A stretch of DNA of 64,000 nucleotides, taken from assembly GCA_049115735.1 (NCBI GenBank), contig JAGDZP010000025.1, forward strand, positions 9,457 through 73,456, given 5' to 3'. Made by a program: the position numbers and the translations under genes. The DNA is from CAXBNB01 sp049115735. Lineage in GTDB: Bacteria; Bacteroidota; Bacteroidia; Cytophagales; Cyclobacteriaceae. Positions 8,269 to 17,492 of the stretch are shown piece after piece (the first letter of the stretch is position 1; the number at the start of each line of letters is the position of its first letter). The notes beneath the pieces are model-generated. The model worked only from the letters and a program-made list of their open reading frames with translations. It searched no databases and was not told the DNA's origin.

Positions 8269-9177
8269 ATGGTTATTGTAAAAAAAGTAAATACCTACAC
8301 TGGACACCAGGGAGCGGTATATACCATTGAGGGTGGTAATTCGAATGTCATTTATTCATCTGGTGCTGATGGTCAGGTTATAGAATGGGACTTGAATAAT
8401 CCGGAAAGCGGGAGGCTTATCGCCAAAATTGAAGCATCTGTATATGCTTTGAAATTCATTCCGCTTTCCAATCTTTTGATCATTGGGCAGAACTTTGAAG
8501 GCATCCACATCCTGGATGTCGAAAAGAAGGAAGAAGTAGGGTCATTAAAATTTACTAAATCGCAGATTTTTGATATTCAGCTGAATGGAGAAAGCATTTT
8601 GGCTGGCACAGGAGATGGCTATTTGTTCGAGATAGCCCTGCAAGACCTTGCGATTCGAAGAAAGATTAAGCTATCAGAAAACAGTATCAGATCGATAGCC
8701 ATATCCAGTGATAAAGGTAAAATCGTAGTTGGATGCAGCGATAATGCCTTTCGAGTGTTGGATTCTACAACTTTTGAAATTGTCTCACTACATGAGGGAC
8801 ATAGTAATTCGGTCTTTTCGACCGTATTTGATGAGAAATCAGACATTCTGATTACTGGCAGTCGTGATGCTCATTTAAAACTTTGGAATGTAGACAATCA
8901 GTTTGAAGCGGATCAGGATATTGTTGCTCACATGTACGCTATCAATGATATCAGCTTTCACCCTGATGGGCATTTGTTTGCGACAGCCAGCATGGATAAA
9001 ACCATTAAGATTTGGAATTTTGAGAAAAGAAAATTGCTCAAAGTGATAGACAAGGCACGCCACAACGGGCACTTAACTTCTGTAAATAAGTTGTATTGGT
9101 CGAAACACAACAATTATTTGATATCTGGAAGTGACGATAGGTCTTTGAGTGTCTGGGATATACAGGTGAATTCCTAA
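8269..9177 (+). CDS. WD40 repeat protein
   Basis: 302 residues that are almost entirely WD40 repeats, probably one seven-bladed propeller. Clear blades end in GADGQVIEWD, GSRDAHLKLWN, ASMDKTIKIWN and GSDDRSLSVWD. There is no signal peptide or membrane segment, so it is probably cytoplasmic and serves as a protein-interaction platform; no partner is known. The frame is open further upstream into the HIT gene, but ATG 8269, four bases after the HIT stop, gives the natural first strand MVIVKKVNTYTGH. Confidence 0.9.
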   Translation: MVIVKKVNTYTGHQGAVYTIEGGNSNVIYSSGADGQVIEWDLNNPESGRLIAKIEASVYALKFIPLSNLLIIGQNFEGIHILDVEKKEEVGSLKFTKSQIFDIQLNGESILAGTGDGYLFEIALQDLAIRRKIKLSENSIRSIAISSDKGKIVVGCSDNAFRVLDSTTFEIVSLHEGHSNSVFSTVFDEKSDILITGSRDAHLKLWNVDNQFEADQDIVAHMYAINDISFHPDGHLFATASMDKTIKIWNFEKRKLLKVIDKARHNGHLTSVNKLYWSKHNNYLISGSDDRSLSVWDIQVNS

Positions 9178-9322
9178 ATTTTGAATACTTTATAAAAATA
9201 TTAGTATAATTGCATTATAAGCCACCGCTTTATTTAATAAACCACCACTTTGTACGTATTAATTAAAGAATTTTGCATGTGTTAGCACAAATGCCCATGC
9301 AAGACATTTAAATGGCTTAAAT

Positions 9323-10171
9323 ATGAAAATCACTCCATTAGAAATTAGGCAAAAGACTTTTGAAAAGGCTTTCAGAGGTTTGGACAAAGATGAGGTAAAT
9401 GCGTTTTTACTTTCACTGTCACATGAATGGGAGCGTATGCTCGACGACAATAAGGACGTGAAAACAAGGCTAGAAACGGCAGAAAAAGAGGTGCAAAAAC
9501 TGAGAGAGGTTGAGAGTACACTTTTCAAGACCCTGAAGACTGCTGAAGATACCAGTGCCAATGTAATTGACCAGGCAAATAAGACAGCTGAGTTGCACAT
9601 GAAGGAAATTCAGATTAGCTCCGAGGCTATGATGAATGAAGCCAAGCAAAGGGCTAAGATCATCATTGAAAACGCCGATGTAAAGGCGAGGGAGGTACTG
9701 GAAGAAATGCAGAAAGAGGTTCGTGAGCTTGAGGAAAACTATAGAATAATAGAGAATCAAAGAGACAACATGATCTCACAGCTTAGGTTGCTTTCCGGTG
9801 ACGTGATGGAGAAAGTGAGTAAACTAAATGACCAAAAGGGTGGTTTGGGAATCGAAGGGCACCTGAAGAAAGTAAAAGATATGTTGCGTCAGACTACCGA
9901 AAAAGTAGAGCATGACGAAGCGGATACTAAGATTGATATTCCGAAGGTAGAAAAAGCAGCGTTACAACCTGAGAAAGAAGAAGCAAAGATTGAAGAAGAA
10001 CAACCAATCAACGAAGAGCCTAATTACGAAGTTTCGGAAGTAAAAAGAAACAGGATAGTAGGTGAGGAGCCCATTGAGAAAAAAGAGGTCGAAAAAGCTA
10101 ATAGGACAGAAAAGGTAATTGAGGCGGTAGAAAAGGATGACCTGTCATTCTTCGATCAGTTGGAAGACTAA
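9323..10171 (+). CDS. DivIVA-domain coiled-coil protein
   Basis: 282 residues. The first 35 residues, KITPLEIRQKTFEKAFRG then LDKDEVNAFL, match the DivIVA N-terminal membrane-curvature-binding domain. Residues 35-170 are predicted coiled coil with many Glu/Lys heptads. After residue 190 there is an acidic, low-complexity tail. DivIVA proteins are best known from Gram-positive cell poles, so the role in this Gram-negative is open. It is followed after 3 bases by folB, suggesting co-transcription. The 145-base region before it holds an AT-rich probable promoter. Confidence 0.85.
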   Translation: MKITPLEIRQKTFEKAFRGLDKDEVNAFLLSLSHEWERMLDDNKDVKTRLETAEKEVQKLREVESTLFKTLKTAEDTSANVIDQANKTAELHMKEIQISSEAMMNEAKQRAKIIIENADVKAREVLEEMQKEVRELEENYRIIENQRDNMISQLRLLSGDVMEKVSKLNDQKGGLGIEGHLKKVKDMLRQTTEKVEHDEADTKIDIPKVEKAALQPEKEEAKIEEEQPINEEPNYEVSEVKRNRIVGEEPIEKKEVEKANRTEKVIEAVEKDDLSFFDQLED

Positions 10172-10174
10172 TTT

Positions 10175-10531
10175 ATGGGGGAAATTCATCTGGAGGGTCT
10201 TGAGTTCTTTGCTCATCATGGATTTCACCAGGAAGAACAAAAGCTGGGCAATAGATACATAGTTGATATTCTGCTCAAAACAGACTTTGGAGTTGCAGCC
10301 ACTGAAGATCAACTCGCAGGAACTGTAGATTACGAGTCAATATACCGTGTTGTTTCAGGAGTGATGAACCAAAAGAGTAAGTTACTTGAGCATCTGGCCT
10401 ATCTAATCAATCAATCAATTCTGCAGACATTTTCACAAGTAAGCCAAGTGGAAGTGAAGGTCTCAAAATTTAATCCTCCTATTGGGGGCATTTGTGCAAA
10501 AGCCTCGGTCAGGCTTAAGAGTACTAGGTAA
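10175..10531 (+). CDS. folB: Dihydroneopterin aldolase
   Basis: Converts 7,8-dihydroneopterin to 6-hydroxymethyl-dihydropterin and glycolaldehyde in folate synthesis. 118 residues, normal for the family. The pattern LEGLEFFAHHGFHQEEQKLG holds the conserved Gly-His/Glu site, TVDYESIY the substrate-binding Tyr/Glu, and LLEHLAYLIN the second Glu. A C-terminal KFNPPIGG supplies the catalytic Lys. It lies 3 bases after the DivIVA-domain gene and converges with pth. Confidence 0.93.
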   Translation: MGEIHLEGLEFFAHHGFHQEEQKLGNRYIVDILLKTDFGVAATEDQLAGTVDYESIYRVVSGVMNQKSKLLEHLAYLINQSILQTFSQVSQVEVKVSKFNPPIGGICAKASVRLKSTR

Positions 10532-10537
10532 TTGGTT

Positions 10538-11098
10538 TCACTCGTTGTGAAAATTCATCGTACGCTCTATGCCAATAGAGCAAAATGACAAGATCATATC
10601 ACAAGCCTTATCAATGCGTTCGGTAATCGAATCCATTTGTTCTTGATCGAAATTGCTGAGTACATAATCAACCTGCCGCCCTTTGGCAAAATCATTACCT
10701 ACACCAAATCGCAATCTTGCATAGTCGTTACCGCCAAGGGTTTGCTCTATGTTTTTGAGTCCGTTATGACCAGCGCTGCTACCTTTGGCTCGCATTCTGA
10801 GTTTGCCATATGGCAGGGCAATGTCATCTGTAACAATGAGCGTATTTTGCTTTGTCACCTTCAATTCTTTCATCCAATAATTGACAGCTTTCCCACTCAA
10901 GTTCATGAATGTAGTTGGCTTAATGAGGCTTATTCCACGTCCCTTGTGTTTGAAATCGGCTGTGTAGGCCAATCTATCATGCTCAAAATTGATATTGAAT
11001 TTATCCGCTAGCCTATCCATCACCAAAAAGCCTATATTATGCCTGGTGAGTTCGTATTCAGGTCCAATATTTCCAAGACCGGCAATTAAGTATTTCAT
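10538..11098 (-). CDS. pth: Peptidyl-tRNA hydrolase
   Basis: Releases peptides from prematurely dropped peptidyl-tRNA. 186 residues. Motifs are AGLGNIGPEYELTRHNIGF with the catalytic His in TRHNIG, PTTFMNLSGKAV, DDIALPYGKLRMRAKGSSAGHNGLK, and YARLRFGVG. All Pth signature blocks are intact. It lies downstream of rplY on the same strand, but a terminator at 11144-11174 separates them, so transcription is at least partly independent. Confidence 0.96.
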   Translation of the reverse strand: MKYLIAGLGNIGPEYELTRHNIGFLVMDRLADKFNINFEHDRLAYTADFKHKGRGISLIKPTTFMNLSGKAVNYWMKELKVTKQNTLIVTDDIALPYGKLRMRAKGSSAGHNGLKNIEQTLGGNDYARLRFGVGNDFAKGRQVDYVLSNFDQEQMDSITERIDKACDMILSFCSIGIERTMNFHNE

Positions 11099-11143
11099 CT
11101 TAATTAATTCTAAGTTGTAAAAGTAGTTTCTGAGATTGAAACA

Positions 11144-11174
11144 AAAAATCCCACTCTGTACAGAGTGGGATTTG
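11144..11174 (-). terminator. Intrinsic terminator of the prs-rplY transcript
   Basis: Perfect 14-base inverted repeat without spacer (AAATCCCACTCTGT and its complement), followed on the minus strand by a T run. It begins 23 bases after the rplY stop. The A runs at its ends would let it work weakly in both directions. Confidence 0.85.
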
Positions 11175-11196
11175 AAATATATTGTTTAGAGAAGAA

Positions 11197-11829
11197 TTAT
11201 TCAGCAGATGCTTCCTCTGTTGATTCTTCTGCTCCTTCTGCTCCTTCTTCAGTAGTTTCTTCTTCCTCGTCATCTTTTCCTCTAAGTGCTCTTGGTACTT
11301 CTACTACGGCAATTGATGCTTGAAGAGTATCTAGAATTTCGAAGTTTTCGGATTCTACTTCACTTACTTTAATCGCTCTACCAAAATCCAGTTCAGTGAT
11401 GTCTACATCAATATGCTCTGGCATATCTTTTGGAAGTGAATTCACCCTAAGTGTTCTTCTTTTCTTTACAAGTGTACCTCCTTTTGTTACACCTTTTGAT
11501 ACTCCGGTAAAGTGAACCGGAATATCCATTTTGATAGCTTTTCCTTCAAAAAGCTGCAAGAAGTCTGCGTGTAAGATGATTTCGCTTACAGGATGGAATT
11601 GGATGTCTTGTAGGATGCATCGGAATTCCTTTCCTTCAATGTTCAAGTGTACAAAATGAGCCTCTGCAGTGTACACCAATTCTCTAAAAAGAATCATTGG
11701 TGCATAGAAATGAATTTGCTCGTCTCCTCCGTATATCACGCAAGGAACCATGCTTTGATCTCTAAGCCTTCTGGCTTCACTTTTACCGAGATTTGCTCTA
11801 TTATACCCTATAATCTCAATGGTTTTCAT
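11197..11829 (-). CDS. rplY: 50S ribosomal protein L25 (CTC form)
   Basis: Binds 5S rRNA in the large subunit. 210 residues, so it is the long CTC/TL5 form: N-terminal L25 domain (about 1-95, with SEARRLRDQSMVPCVIYGGD) and a C-terminal beta domain (about 100-185, with VPVHFTG-like DIPVHFTGVSKGVTKGG). The last 30 residues are an acidic Glu/Asp tail, common in Bacteroidota L25. It follows prs after 15 bases, the usual prs-ctc gene order in many bacteria. Confidence 0.96.
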   Translation of the reverse strand: MKTIEIIGYNRANLGKSEARRLRDQSMVPCVIYGGDEQIHFYAPMILFRELVYTAEAHFVHLNIEGKEFRCILQDIQFHPVSEIILHADFLQLFEGKAIKMDIPVHFTGVSKGVTKGGTLVKKRRTLRVNSLPKDMPEHIDVDITELDFGRAIKVSEVESENFEILDTLQASIAVVEVPRALRGKDDEEEETTEEGAEGAEESTEEASAE

Positions 11830-11844
11830 ATAAATAATATTTGA

Positions 11845-12786
11845 TTACTGATTGTTTATAAATAAAGAACTTATGGAACCATGTGCATAAATTCTTGTAA
11901 TTGCTTGCGCAAAAAGTTCTGCCAAAGAAAGCACCTTGATTTTCGGTGATTCCTTCTTCAATGGAATGCTGTCTGTCACCACAAGTTGCTCTAGTGCAGA
12001 ATGCTCAACATTTTCATAAGCCTTGCCAGATAGGATCGGATGTGTACAAACCGCTCTAACAGATTTGGCTCCTTTTTCCATGATCAGATCACCTGCCCTG
12101 CACAATGTGCCTGCGGTATCTATGATGTCATCGACCAGAACTACATCTTTGCCTGCCACATCACCAATCACCTGCATTGAGGCAATTTCATTGGCCCTTT
12201 TTCTATGCTTATCACAAATAACCATTTCAGCACTAAAGTACTTTGCATATTGACGCGCTCTTTTTGTACCTCCAACATCGGGTGCAGCAATGATCAAGTC
12301 ATTTAACCCGAGACTTTTGATGTATGGTACGAAAACGTAAGAACCGTCCAGGTGATCTACGGGAATATCGAAAAAACCCTGAATCTGATCTGCATGTAAG
12401 TCGCAGGTCATAATTCTATTGGCACCAGCCGCTTGCAACAAATTTGCCATCAATTTGGCAGCAATAGTCACTCTAGGCTTATCCTTTCTATCCTGACGCG
12501 CATAACCGAAATAAGGCACTACAACGGTGACATATTTGGCACTTGCACGACGAGCAGCATCTATCATCAACAGAAGTTCCATGATATTGTCTGCCGGGGC
12601 AAATGTGGATTGTATCAGAAACAGGTTACATCCTCTAACAGACTCGTTGTAGCTGAAGGACATCTCCTGATCACTAAAAATCTGAGAGTTGCATTGCCCA
12701 AGCTCTTTGCCATAAAATTTGGCAATACTTTTAGCAAGCACAGTTGACCCTTTACCAGCAAAAATCTTGACTTCTGATTCTACCAT
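11845..12786 (-). CDS. prs: Ribose-phosphate pyrophosphokinase
   Basis: Makes PRPP from ribose-5-phosphate and ATP. 313 residues, standard. Motifs are FSDQEMSFSYNESVRG near the N-terminus, the ATP-binding flexible loop YFGYARQDRKDKPR, the DLHADQIQGFFDIPVDHL signature, and the PRPP loop VLVDDIIDTAGTL. Transcribed with rplY on the minus strand. Its upstream side holds the terminator of the tRNA-Gln gene. Confidence 0.97.
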   Translation of the reverse strand: MVESEVKIFAGKGSTVLAKSIAKFYGKELGQCNSQIFSDQEMSFSYNESVRGCNLFLIQSTFAPADNIMELLLMIDAARRASAKYVTVVVPYFGYARQDRKDKPRVTIAAKLMANLLQAAGANRIMTCDLHADQIQGFFDIPVDHLDGSYVFVPYIKSLGLNDLIIAAPDVGGTKRARQYAKYFSAEMVICDKHRKRANEIASMQVIGDVAGKDVVLVDDIIDTAGTLCRAGDLIMEKGAKSVRAVCTHPILSGKAYENVEHSALEQLVVTDSIPLKKESPKIKVLSLAELFAQAITRIYAHGSISSLFINNQ

Positions 12787-12797
12787 TTGATACTATT

Positions 12798-12841
12798 AAA
12801 AAAATCCCGATCCGTTTCTTAACTAAAATTGTGGATCGGGA
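12798..12841 (-). terminator. Intrinsic terminator after tRNA-Gln
   Basis: Stem GTCCCGATCC-type arms (TCCCGATCC / GGATCGGGA, 9 bp) with a 19-base loop, followed on the minus strand by seven T. It lies between tRNA-Gln and prs. Confidence 0.75.
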
Positions 12842-12856
12842 CTTTTCTTCATTTTG

Positions 12857-12929
12857 TTGGTCTACTAGGGCTCGAACCTAGACTCTTCTGGACCAAAACC
12901 AGACGTGTTGCCAGTTACACCATAGACCA
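12857..12929 (-). tRNA. tRNA-Gln (anticodon UUG)
   Basis: 73 bases folding as a cloverleaf: 7-bp acceptor stem TGGTCTA/TAGACCA, D arm with GGTGTAACTGGC, anticodon stem TCTGG/CCAGA around loop TTTTGGT (anticodon TTG), and T arm CTAGG-TTCGAGC-CCTAG. The 3' CCA is not encoded. A U1-A72 pair at the acceptor end is typical for tRNA-Gln. Confidence 0.95.
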
Positions 12930-13053
12930 ATTTTCCACCCCTTTCGATTTGGGAACACAAAATTAGTATTCTGTTTTTTAATAAGAAAGCATTTGGAGTA
13001 AAAAGGTGAATTAAAAAAGCAAAACAAGAATGTTAATTCCCAAGCCGAGTCAT

Positions 13054-13533
13054 TTAGTCTTTCTTTTTTCTCTCGATCTTGTTGAGTTCTTCAATATCTG
13101 CCTGATCTCGTTTTCTATTTGACGCTTCTTTCGCTTTTAGTAGGTCACTGTTGCTTATTAGGTTTATGATTATATTCTCAAATGGCACTCTCTTACTTTT
13201 TGGATAGGCTTCCGCAAATCTCAATCCTTTACAAGCGGTCATGATATCTATTTGAACGGGAGAAACACCAAATGTAAAGACATCAAATTCTGAATTACTC
13301 AGAAAGTTTTCCAATTCCTCCATTTCCCCCATGAGCATTCCAAACTCAAAATGAACCCTTTTCAGTTTTTCATGATTGGATTCTGTCGGATTAACGAATA
13401 GATCCATATCACCTGTGGCTCTGCGGTAACCGTATAAGTTTACGGCCATACCTCCAACTAACATGTATTCAACTTCGTGTTTGTTGAGAAGGTTAATGTA
13501 TTCTTTGAAATCTTCATTAAAGATACTAGCCAT
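13054..13533 (-). CDS. Nucleotidyltransferase-fold protein (DUF6036/MNT-like)
   Basis: 159 residues. The N-terminal half has the minimal nucleotidyltransferase signature: VGGMAVNLYGYRRATGDMDL, giving GG at 27-28 and the paired Asp at 42 and 44; a third Asp occurs in VQIDIMTAC. So the metal site looks intact. The Lys/Arg-rich C-terminus resembles proteins annotated as AbiEii/MNT-like or DUF6036. Its start overlaps the end of the small gene upstream by 8 bases, a layout typical of toxin-antitoxin pairs. Function in this pair is inferred; a plain housekeeping transferase is possible. Confidence 0.75.
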   Translation of the reverse strand: MASIFNEDFKEYINLLNKHEVEYMLVGGMAVNLYGYRRATGDMDLFVNPTESNHEKLKRVHFEFGMLMGEMEELENFLSNSEFDVFTFGVSPVQIDIMTACKGLRFAEAYPKSKRVPFENIIINLISNSDLLKAKEASNRKRDQADIEELNKIERKKKD

Positions 13534-13726
13534 CTCTTTTTCTGGCGCTGGATTTTGATTTATCTAATCGAACGGATTGAGGATCAATGTTGTGATTGGC
13601 ACAATGAAGTCTCCACGATTCTTCTAGCCTCTGTGCGGGTGATTTTTCAAAAGCCCAATAAAATATATCGTTATTGTCTTTTTCTTGAATTTTTCCAGAA
13701 AAGGTGGGAATCTTAATCATTTCCAA
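13526..13726 (-). CDS. Small conserved partner protein of the nucleotidyltransferase
   Basis: 66 residues, basic C-terminus (KSKSSARKRDG). The segment SPAQRLEESWRLHCANHNI looks like a helix seen in short proteins encoded ahead of nucleotidyltransferases in Bacteroidota. It overlaps the next gene by 8 bases, so both are translated from one message. ATG at 13720 is an alternative start two residues on. I cannot name a family; by position it may be the partner in a toxin-antitoxin-like module. Confidence 0.6.
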   Translation of the reverse strand: MEMIKIPTFSGKIQEKDNNDIFYWAFEKSPAQRLEESWRLHCANHNIDPQSVRLDKSKSSARKRDG

Positions 13727-13781
13727 TTGCTTTCTTCTATTGCTAAGATAACAATATAAAATATGAAAGAAGGGCTCGAAA

Positions 13782-16700
13782 TTAAGAGCTTGCTTTGGCC
13801 TCTACCCATTTCCTGGCTTCTATAAATGGAACAATCCATGGGGACACTTCATCCTGTTGATCTGGATAATGAGCCCAGTTCCAAGGGAAGATGGTTCTTT
13901 CCAGGTGGGGCATGATGGCAAAATGTCTTCCATCGTTAGAATAAACAGCGGCTGCATCGAAATCAGAGCCATTCGGATTTCCGGGATAGCCACTGTAGCT
14001 AAACTTACATCCAATGTTGTAATTATCCTCTATACCAGCCAGCTCAAATCTACCTTCTCCATGAGCCAGCCAGACGCCCATTCTGGTTCCTGAAAGTGCT
14101 CCAAACATTATCGAATCGTTTTTAGGAATGGTCACATCTACAAAAGTAGATTCGAATTTGTGAGAATTATTATGTTGCATTTTAGGGTGTTTGTCCATTT
14201 CTGGAAATACAAGTCCCAATTCCATCATCAACTGACAACCGTTGCATACACCTAAACTAAGCGTGTCTTCGCGCGCATAGAAATTGTCAAGAGCGGCTTT
14301 TGCTTTTTCATTGTAAAGAAATGCCCCGGCCCATCCCTTGGCAGAACCTAACACGTCCGAGTTTGAGAATCCACCCACGAAAACGATCATATTCACATCG
14401 GACAGGTCTTCTCTTCCTGAAATCAGGTCTGTCATGTGTACATCCTTTACATCGAATCCAGCGAGGTGTAGGGCATATGCCATTTCTCTGTCTCCATTCA
14501 CTCCTTTTTCTCGAATAATAGCGGCTTTAAGTCCGCTTTTATCTTTTCTGGAATTATTTAAGGAAAGAGCATCAAATGTCCCACTCCAATTACTGGGGAA
14601 CTCGAATAGCATTGGCTGTTTCTTGTAGTTATCGAACCGGTCTTTAGCCAGTCCATTCCCTGTTTGGTGGTTGTCTAGCAAGTAAGATGTCTTGAACCAG
14701 ATATCCCTGAGTTCGTCAATTTGAAAAGAGTGGAAAGTGTCACCGAATGAGATATTCAGTTTTCTATCTTTGCTTACGTTACCAAGTTCAATAAATTCAA
14801 TTTGGTTTTTGGCCAGAGCTTCTGCGGCTTCAATTTTGTCTACCTGAAGCACCAACCCAGGGTTTTCAGAGAAAAGGTTTTTCACCAAATCATCACTGGC
14901 GAATCCATTCAGATTGATTTCCATTCCTCCTTTCGTATTTGGGAAATTCATTTCCAGCAGTGTGGTGATCAATCCTCCGGCGGAAATGTCATGTCCTGCC
15001 AGAATATTTTCTTCTGAAATCAATTTTTGAATGCAAGAGAATATTTTCTGTATTTCTGTGGTGTCCTTAAGTGCAGGTGGTTGATTTCCGATACTATTTA
15101 ATGATTGAGCAAAACTGCTTCCACCTAATTCAAAATTTCCATCTGACAATGGAATAAATAGTATTTTGCTTCCAATGATCGGTTTGAGATTTGGGGAAAT
15201 CACTTTATTGTGGTCCGACACCTCACCGACGGTAGAAATGATCACTGTGCCAGGAGAGTCAACTGTTTTGCCATCAGGATATTTCTGTGACATGGATAGT
15301 GAGTCTTTTCCTGTAGGGACGTTTATTCCTAGCTCGATAGCGAATTCACTAATTGCTTCTACCGCCGCATATAGCCTGGCATTTTCTCCGTCAGTTTTCG
15401 TTGGCCACATCCAGTTGGCGCTCAGCGATACACCACTCAGTCCATATGACAAAGGAGCCCAGATCAGGTTGGTTAGTGCCTTAGCAATGGCAAGTTTTGA
15501 ACCTTTAGCTGGGTCAGCCAATGCTGCCACAGGTGCATGTCCGATAGAGGTTGCTATTCCCTTGTTGCTAACAAAGTCAAGCGCCATCACCGCAACGTTG
15601 TTTAGTGGTAGCTGAATTTCGCCGCAGGTCTGTTGTTTGGCTACCCGACCGGTAACAGATCTGTCAACCTTGTTGGTAAGCCAATCTTTGCAGGCCACTC
15701 CTTCCAATTGAAGTACATTGGAAATATATTCTTTCAGTTTTCCTGACTCATAAACTGGTTCCGCAAAATCAGTTGACTGTGTTTTGTCAACCAATATAGT
15801 TTTGGGAGCGGATCCAAACATATGAGACAACCCCCAGTCTATCGCTGCTTTGCTGCTGCCATTTCTGCTAAGTACAAATTTTTGATCACCTGTAGCTACT
15901 CCAACGGTGTAAATCGGTGATCTTTCGCGCTCTGCTATTTTTTCAAGCAGATCGATATCTTTTTCCTTAATCGCTAGTCCCATTCTTTCCTGAGACTCAT
16001 TGCCAATAATCTCCTTATCAGATAGGGTAGGATCACCTACTGGCAGTTTATTAATATCAATGTTTCCACCGGTTTCTTCTACCAGCTCCGAAAGGCAATT
16101 AAGGTGTCCACCAGCGCCATGATCATGTACTGAGATGATTGGGTTATCTGAGCTTTCAGCCAATGCCCGGATGGCATTACAAACTCGCTTCTGCATTTCC
16201 GGGTTAGAACGCTGAACGGCATTGAGTTCTATTGCGTTAGCAAACTCTCCGGTAGCAACTGATGATACTGCACCTCCACCCATACCGATGCGGTAATTGT
16301 CTCCACCGAGGATGACGATTTTATCGCCCTTAGTTACTTCATGCTTTTGAGCATCTTCTTTTTTGCCATAGCCTATTCCACCTGCTTGCATGATTACTTT
16401 ATCAAAGCCCATGGTTTTGCCACCTTCTTCGTGTTCAAAAGTCAATAAGCTACCGCAGATTAGGGGTTGGCCGAATTTGTTGCCAAAATCACTTGCTCCA
16501 TTTGACGCCTTTATCAGGATTTCCAATGGGGTCTGGTACAACCATTTTCGCTCGTCAATATTATCTTCCCACTTTTTGTCTTCACCTTGTCTTGAGTATG
16601 AGGTCATATAAACAGCCGTTCCTGCTAGTGGAATACTCCCCTGCCCACCGGCCATCCTGTCCCTGATTTCACCACCAGATCCTGTCGCCGCTCCGTTGAA

Positions 16701-17459
16701 TGGCTCTACAGTTGTAGGAAAATTGTGTGTTTCTGCCTTTAGAGATATGACAGAATCGATTTCCCTGGTTTCGAAAAAATCAGGCTTATCCTGAGTGGTT
16801 GGGGCGAACTGTTCCATTTTTGGTCCACCTATGAAGGCAACATTGTCTTTATAGGCAGACTCTATCTTACCCCAGTTCTCTTTGGAGGTCTTTTTGATCA
16901 GTTTGAATAAGGACTCAGGCTTTTCCTCACCATCGATGATAAAAGTACCATTGAATATTTTGTGTCGACAGTGTTCGGAATTAACCTGGGAAAAACCGAA
17001 AACCTCACTGTCCGTAAGCTTCCTACCAAGCTCATTGCTGACTCCCTCTAGGTAGTCTATTTCCTCATCGCTAAGTGCCAGTCCTTCTTGCTTATTGTAC
17101 TCTGTAATGTTGTCGATCTCAAGAATTTCTTCAGGAGCATTATCAATACGAAATATGTCTTGATCTAAACCCTCGTACTTGTGCATAAGCATTGGATCAA
17201 AATCAGCGGTAGTTGTAAATTCCTCGATCCTCTCAATTCCCTCAATCCCCATGTTTTGGGTTATTTCCACTGCATTGGTACTCCACGGAGTAATCATCTC
17301 CTTTCTAGGGCCAATATATTCACCCGATACGCTAGCTGCTTCTATTTTTTGAGCATTCCCCAGTAACCAAACCAACTTTTCATCATCGGTTTGTGTCAAT
17401 GATTCTAGCGATTGGATGACGTAAAAAGTGGTGTCGTTTTTCTTGAAGATTGAGATCAT
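13782..17459 (-). CDS. purL: Phosphoribosylformylglycinamidine synthase, large fused form
   Basis: ATP-dependent conversion of FGAR and glutamine to FGAM in purine synthesis. About 1225 residues: the single-chain form with N-terminal PurS-like domain, two AIRS-like halves and a C-terminal glutaminase. FSQVNSEHCRHKIFNG is the FGAM-synthase signature; GAATGSGGEIRDRMAGGQGS and VSVHDHGAGGHLN-type motifs mark the synthase core. The glutaminase has the nucleophile in LGVCNGCQLMMELG and the His/Glu of MPHLERTIFPWNW. The frame could begin at 17474, but the -7 box at 17485-17492 would leave almost no leader, so ATG 17459 (MISIFKKNDTTFYVIQ) is preferred. Confidence 0.97.
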   Translation of the reverse strand: MISIFKKNDTTFYVIQSLESLTQTDDEKLVWLLGNAQKIEAASVSGEYIGPRKEMITPWSTNAVEITQNMGIEGIERIEEFTTTADFDPMLMHKYEGLDQDIFRIDNAPEEILEIDNITEYNKQEGLALSDEEIDYLEGVSNELGRKLTDSEVFGFSQVNSEHCRHKIFNGTFIIDGEEKPESLFKLIKKTSKENWGKIESAYKDNVAFIGGPKMEQFAPTTQDKPDFFETREIDSVISLKAETHNFPTTVEPFNGAATGSGGEIRDRMAGGQGSIPLAGTAVYMTSYSRQGEDKKWEDNIDERKWLYQTPLEILIKASNGASDFGNKFGQPLICGSLLTFEHEEGGKTMGFDKVIMQAGGIGYGKKEDAQKHEVTKGDKIVILGGDNYRIGMGGGAVSSVATGEFANAIELNAVQRSNPEMQKRVCNAIRALAESSDNPIISVHDHGAGGHLNCLSELVEETGGNIDINKLPVGDPTLSDKEIIGNESQERMGLAIKEKDIDLLEKIAERERSPIYTVGVATGDQKFVLSRNGSSKAAIDWGLSHMFGSAPKTILVDKTQSTDFAEPVYESGKLKEYISNVLQLEGVACKDWLTNKVDRSVTGRVAKQQTCGEIQLPLNNVAVMALDFVSNKGIATSIGHAPVAALADPAKGSKLAIAKALTNLIWAPLSYGLSGVSLSANWMWPTKTDGENARLYAAVEAISEFAIELGINVPTGKDSLSMSQKYPDGKTVDSPGTVIISTVGEVSDHNKVISPNLKPIIGSKILFIPLSDGNFELGGSSFAQSLNSIGNQPPALKDTTEIQKIFSCIQKLISEENILAGHDISAGGLITTLLEMNFPNTKGGMEINLNGFASDDLVKNLFSENPGLVLQVDKIEAAEALAKNQIEFIELGNVSKDRKLNISFGDTFHSFQIDELRDIWFKTSYLLDNHQTGNGLAKDRFDNYKKQPMLFEFPSNWSGTFDALSLNNSRKDKSGLKAAIIREKGVNGDREMAYALHLAGFDVKDVHMTDLISGREDLSDVNMIVFVGGFSNSDVLGSAKGWAGAFLYNEKAKAALDNFYAREDTLSLGVCNGCQLMMELGLVFPEMDKHPKMQHNNSHKFESTFVDVTIPKNDSIMFGALSGTRMGVWLAHGEGRFELAGIEDNYNIGCKFSYSGYPGNPNGSDFDAAAVYSNDGRHFAIMPHLERTIFPWNWAHYPDQQDEVSPWIVPFIEARKWVEAKASS

Positions 17460-17484
17460 CGGAGCGGAGTTCATAATTATTCCG

Positions 17485-17492
17485 CAAAAGTA
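17485..17492 (-). promoter_or_regulatory. Candidate -7 box of the purL promoter
   Basis: On the minus strand TACTTTTG, an exact TAnnTTTG match, 26 bases before the preferred purL ATG. No good -33 element is visible. Confidence 0.45.

Noticed and set aside
12857..13726. Integrated element at tRNA-Gln
   Set aside because: No integrase and no duplicated tRNA end found in the sequence beside it; the pair at 13054 is only noted as a possible mobile module.
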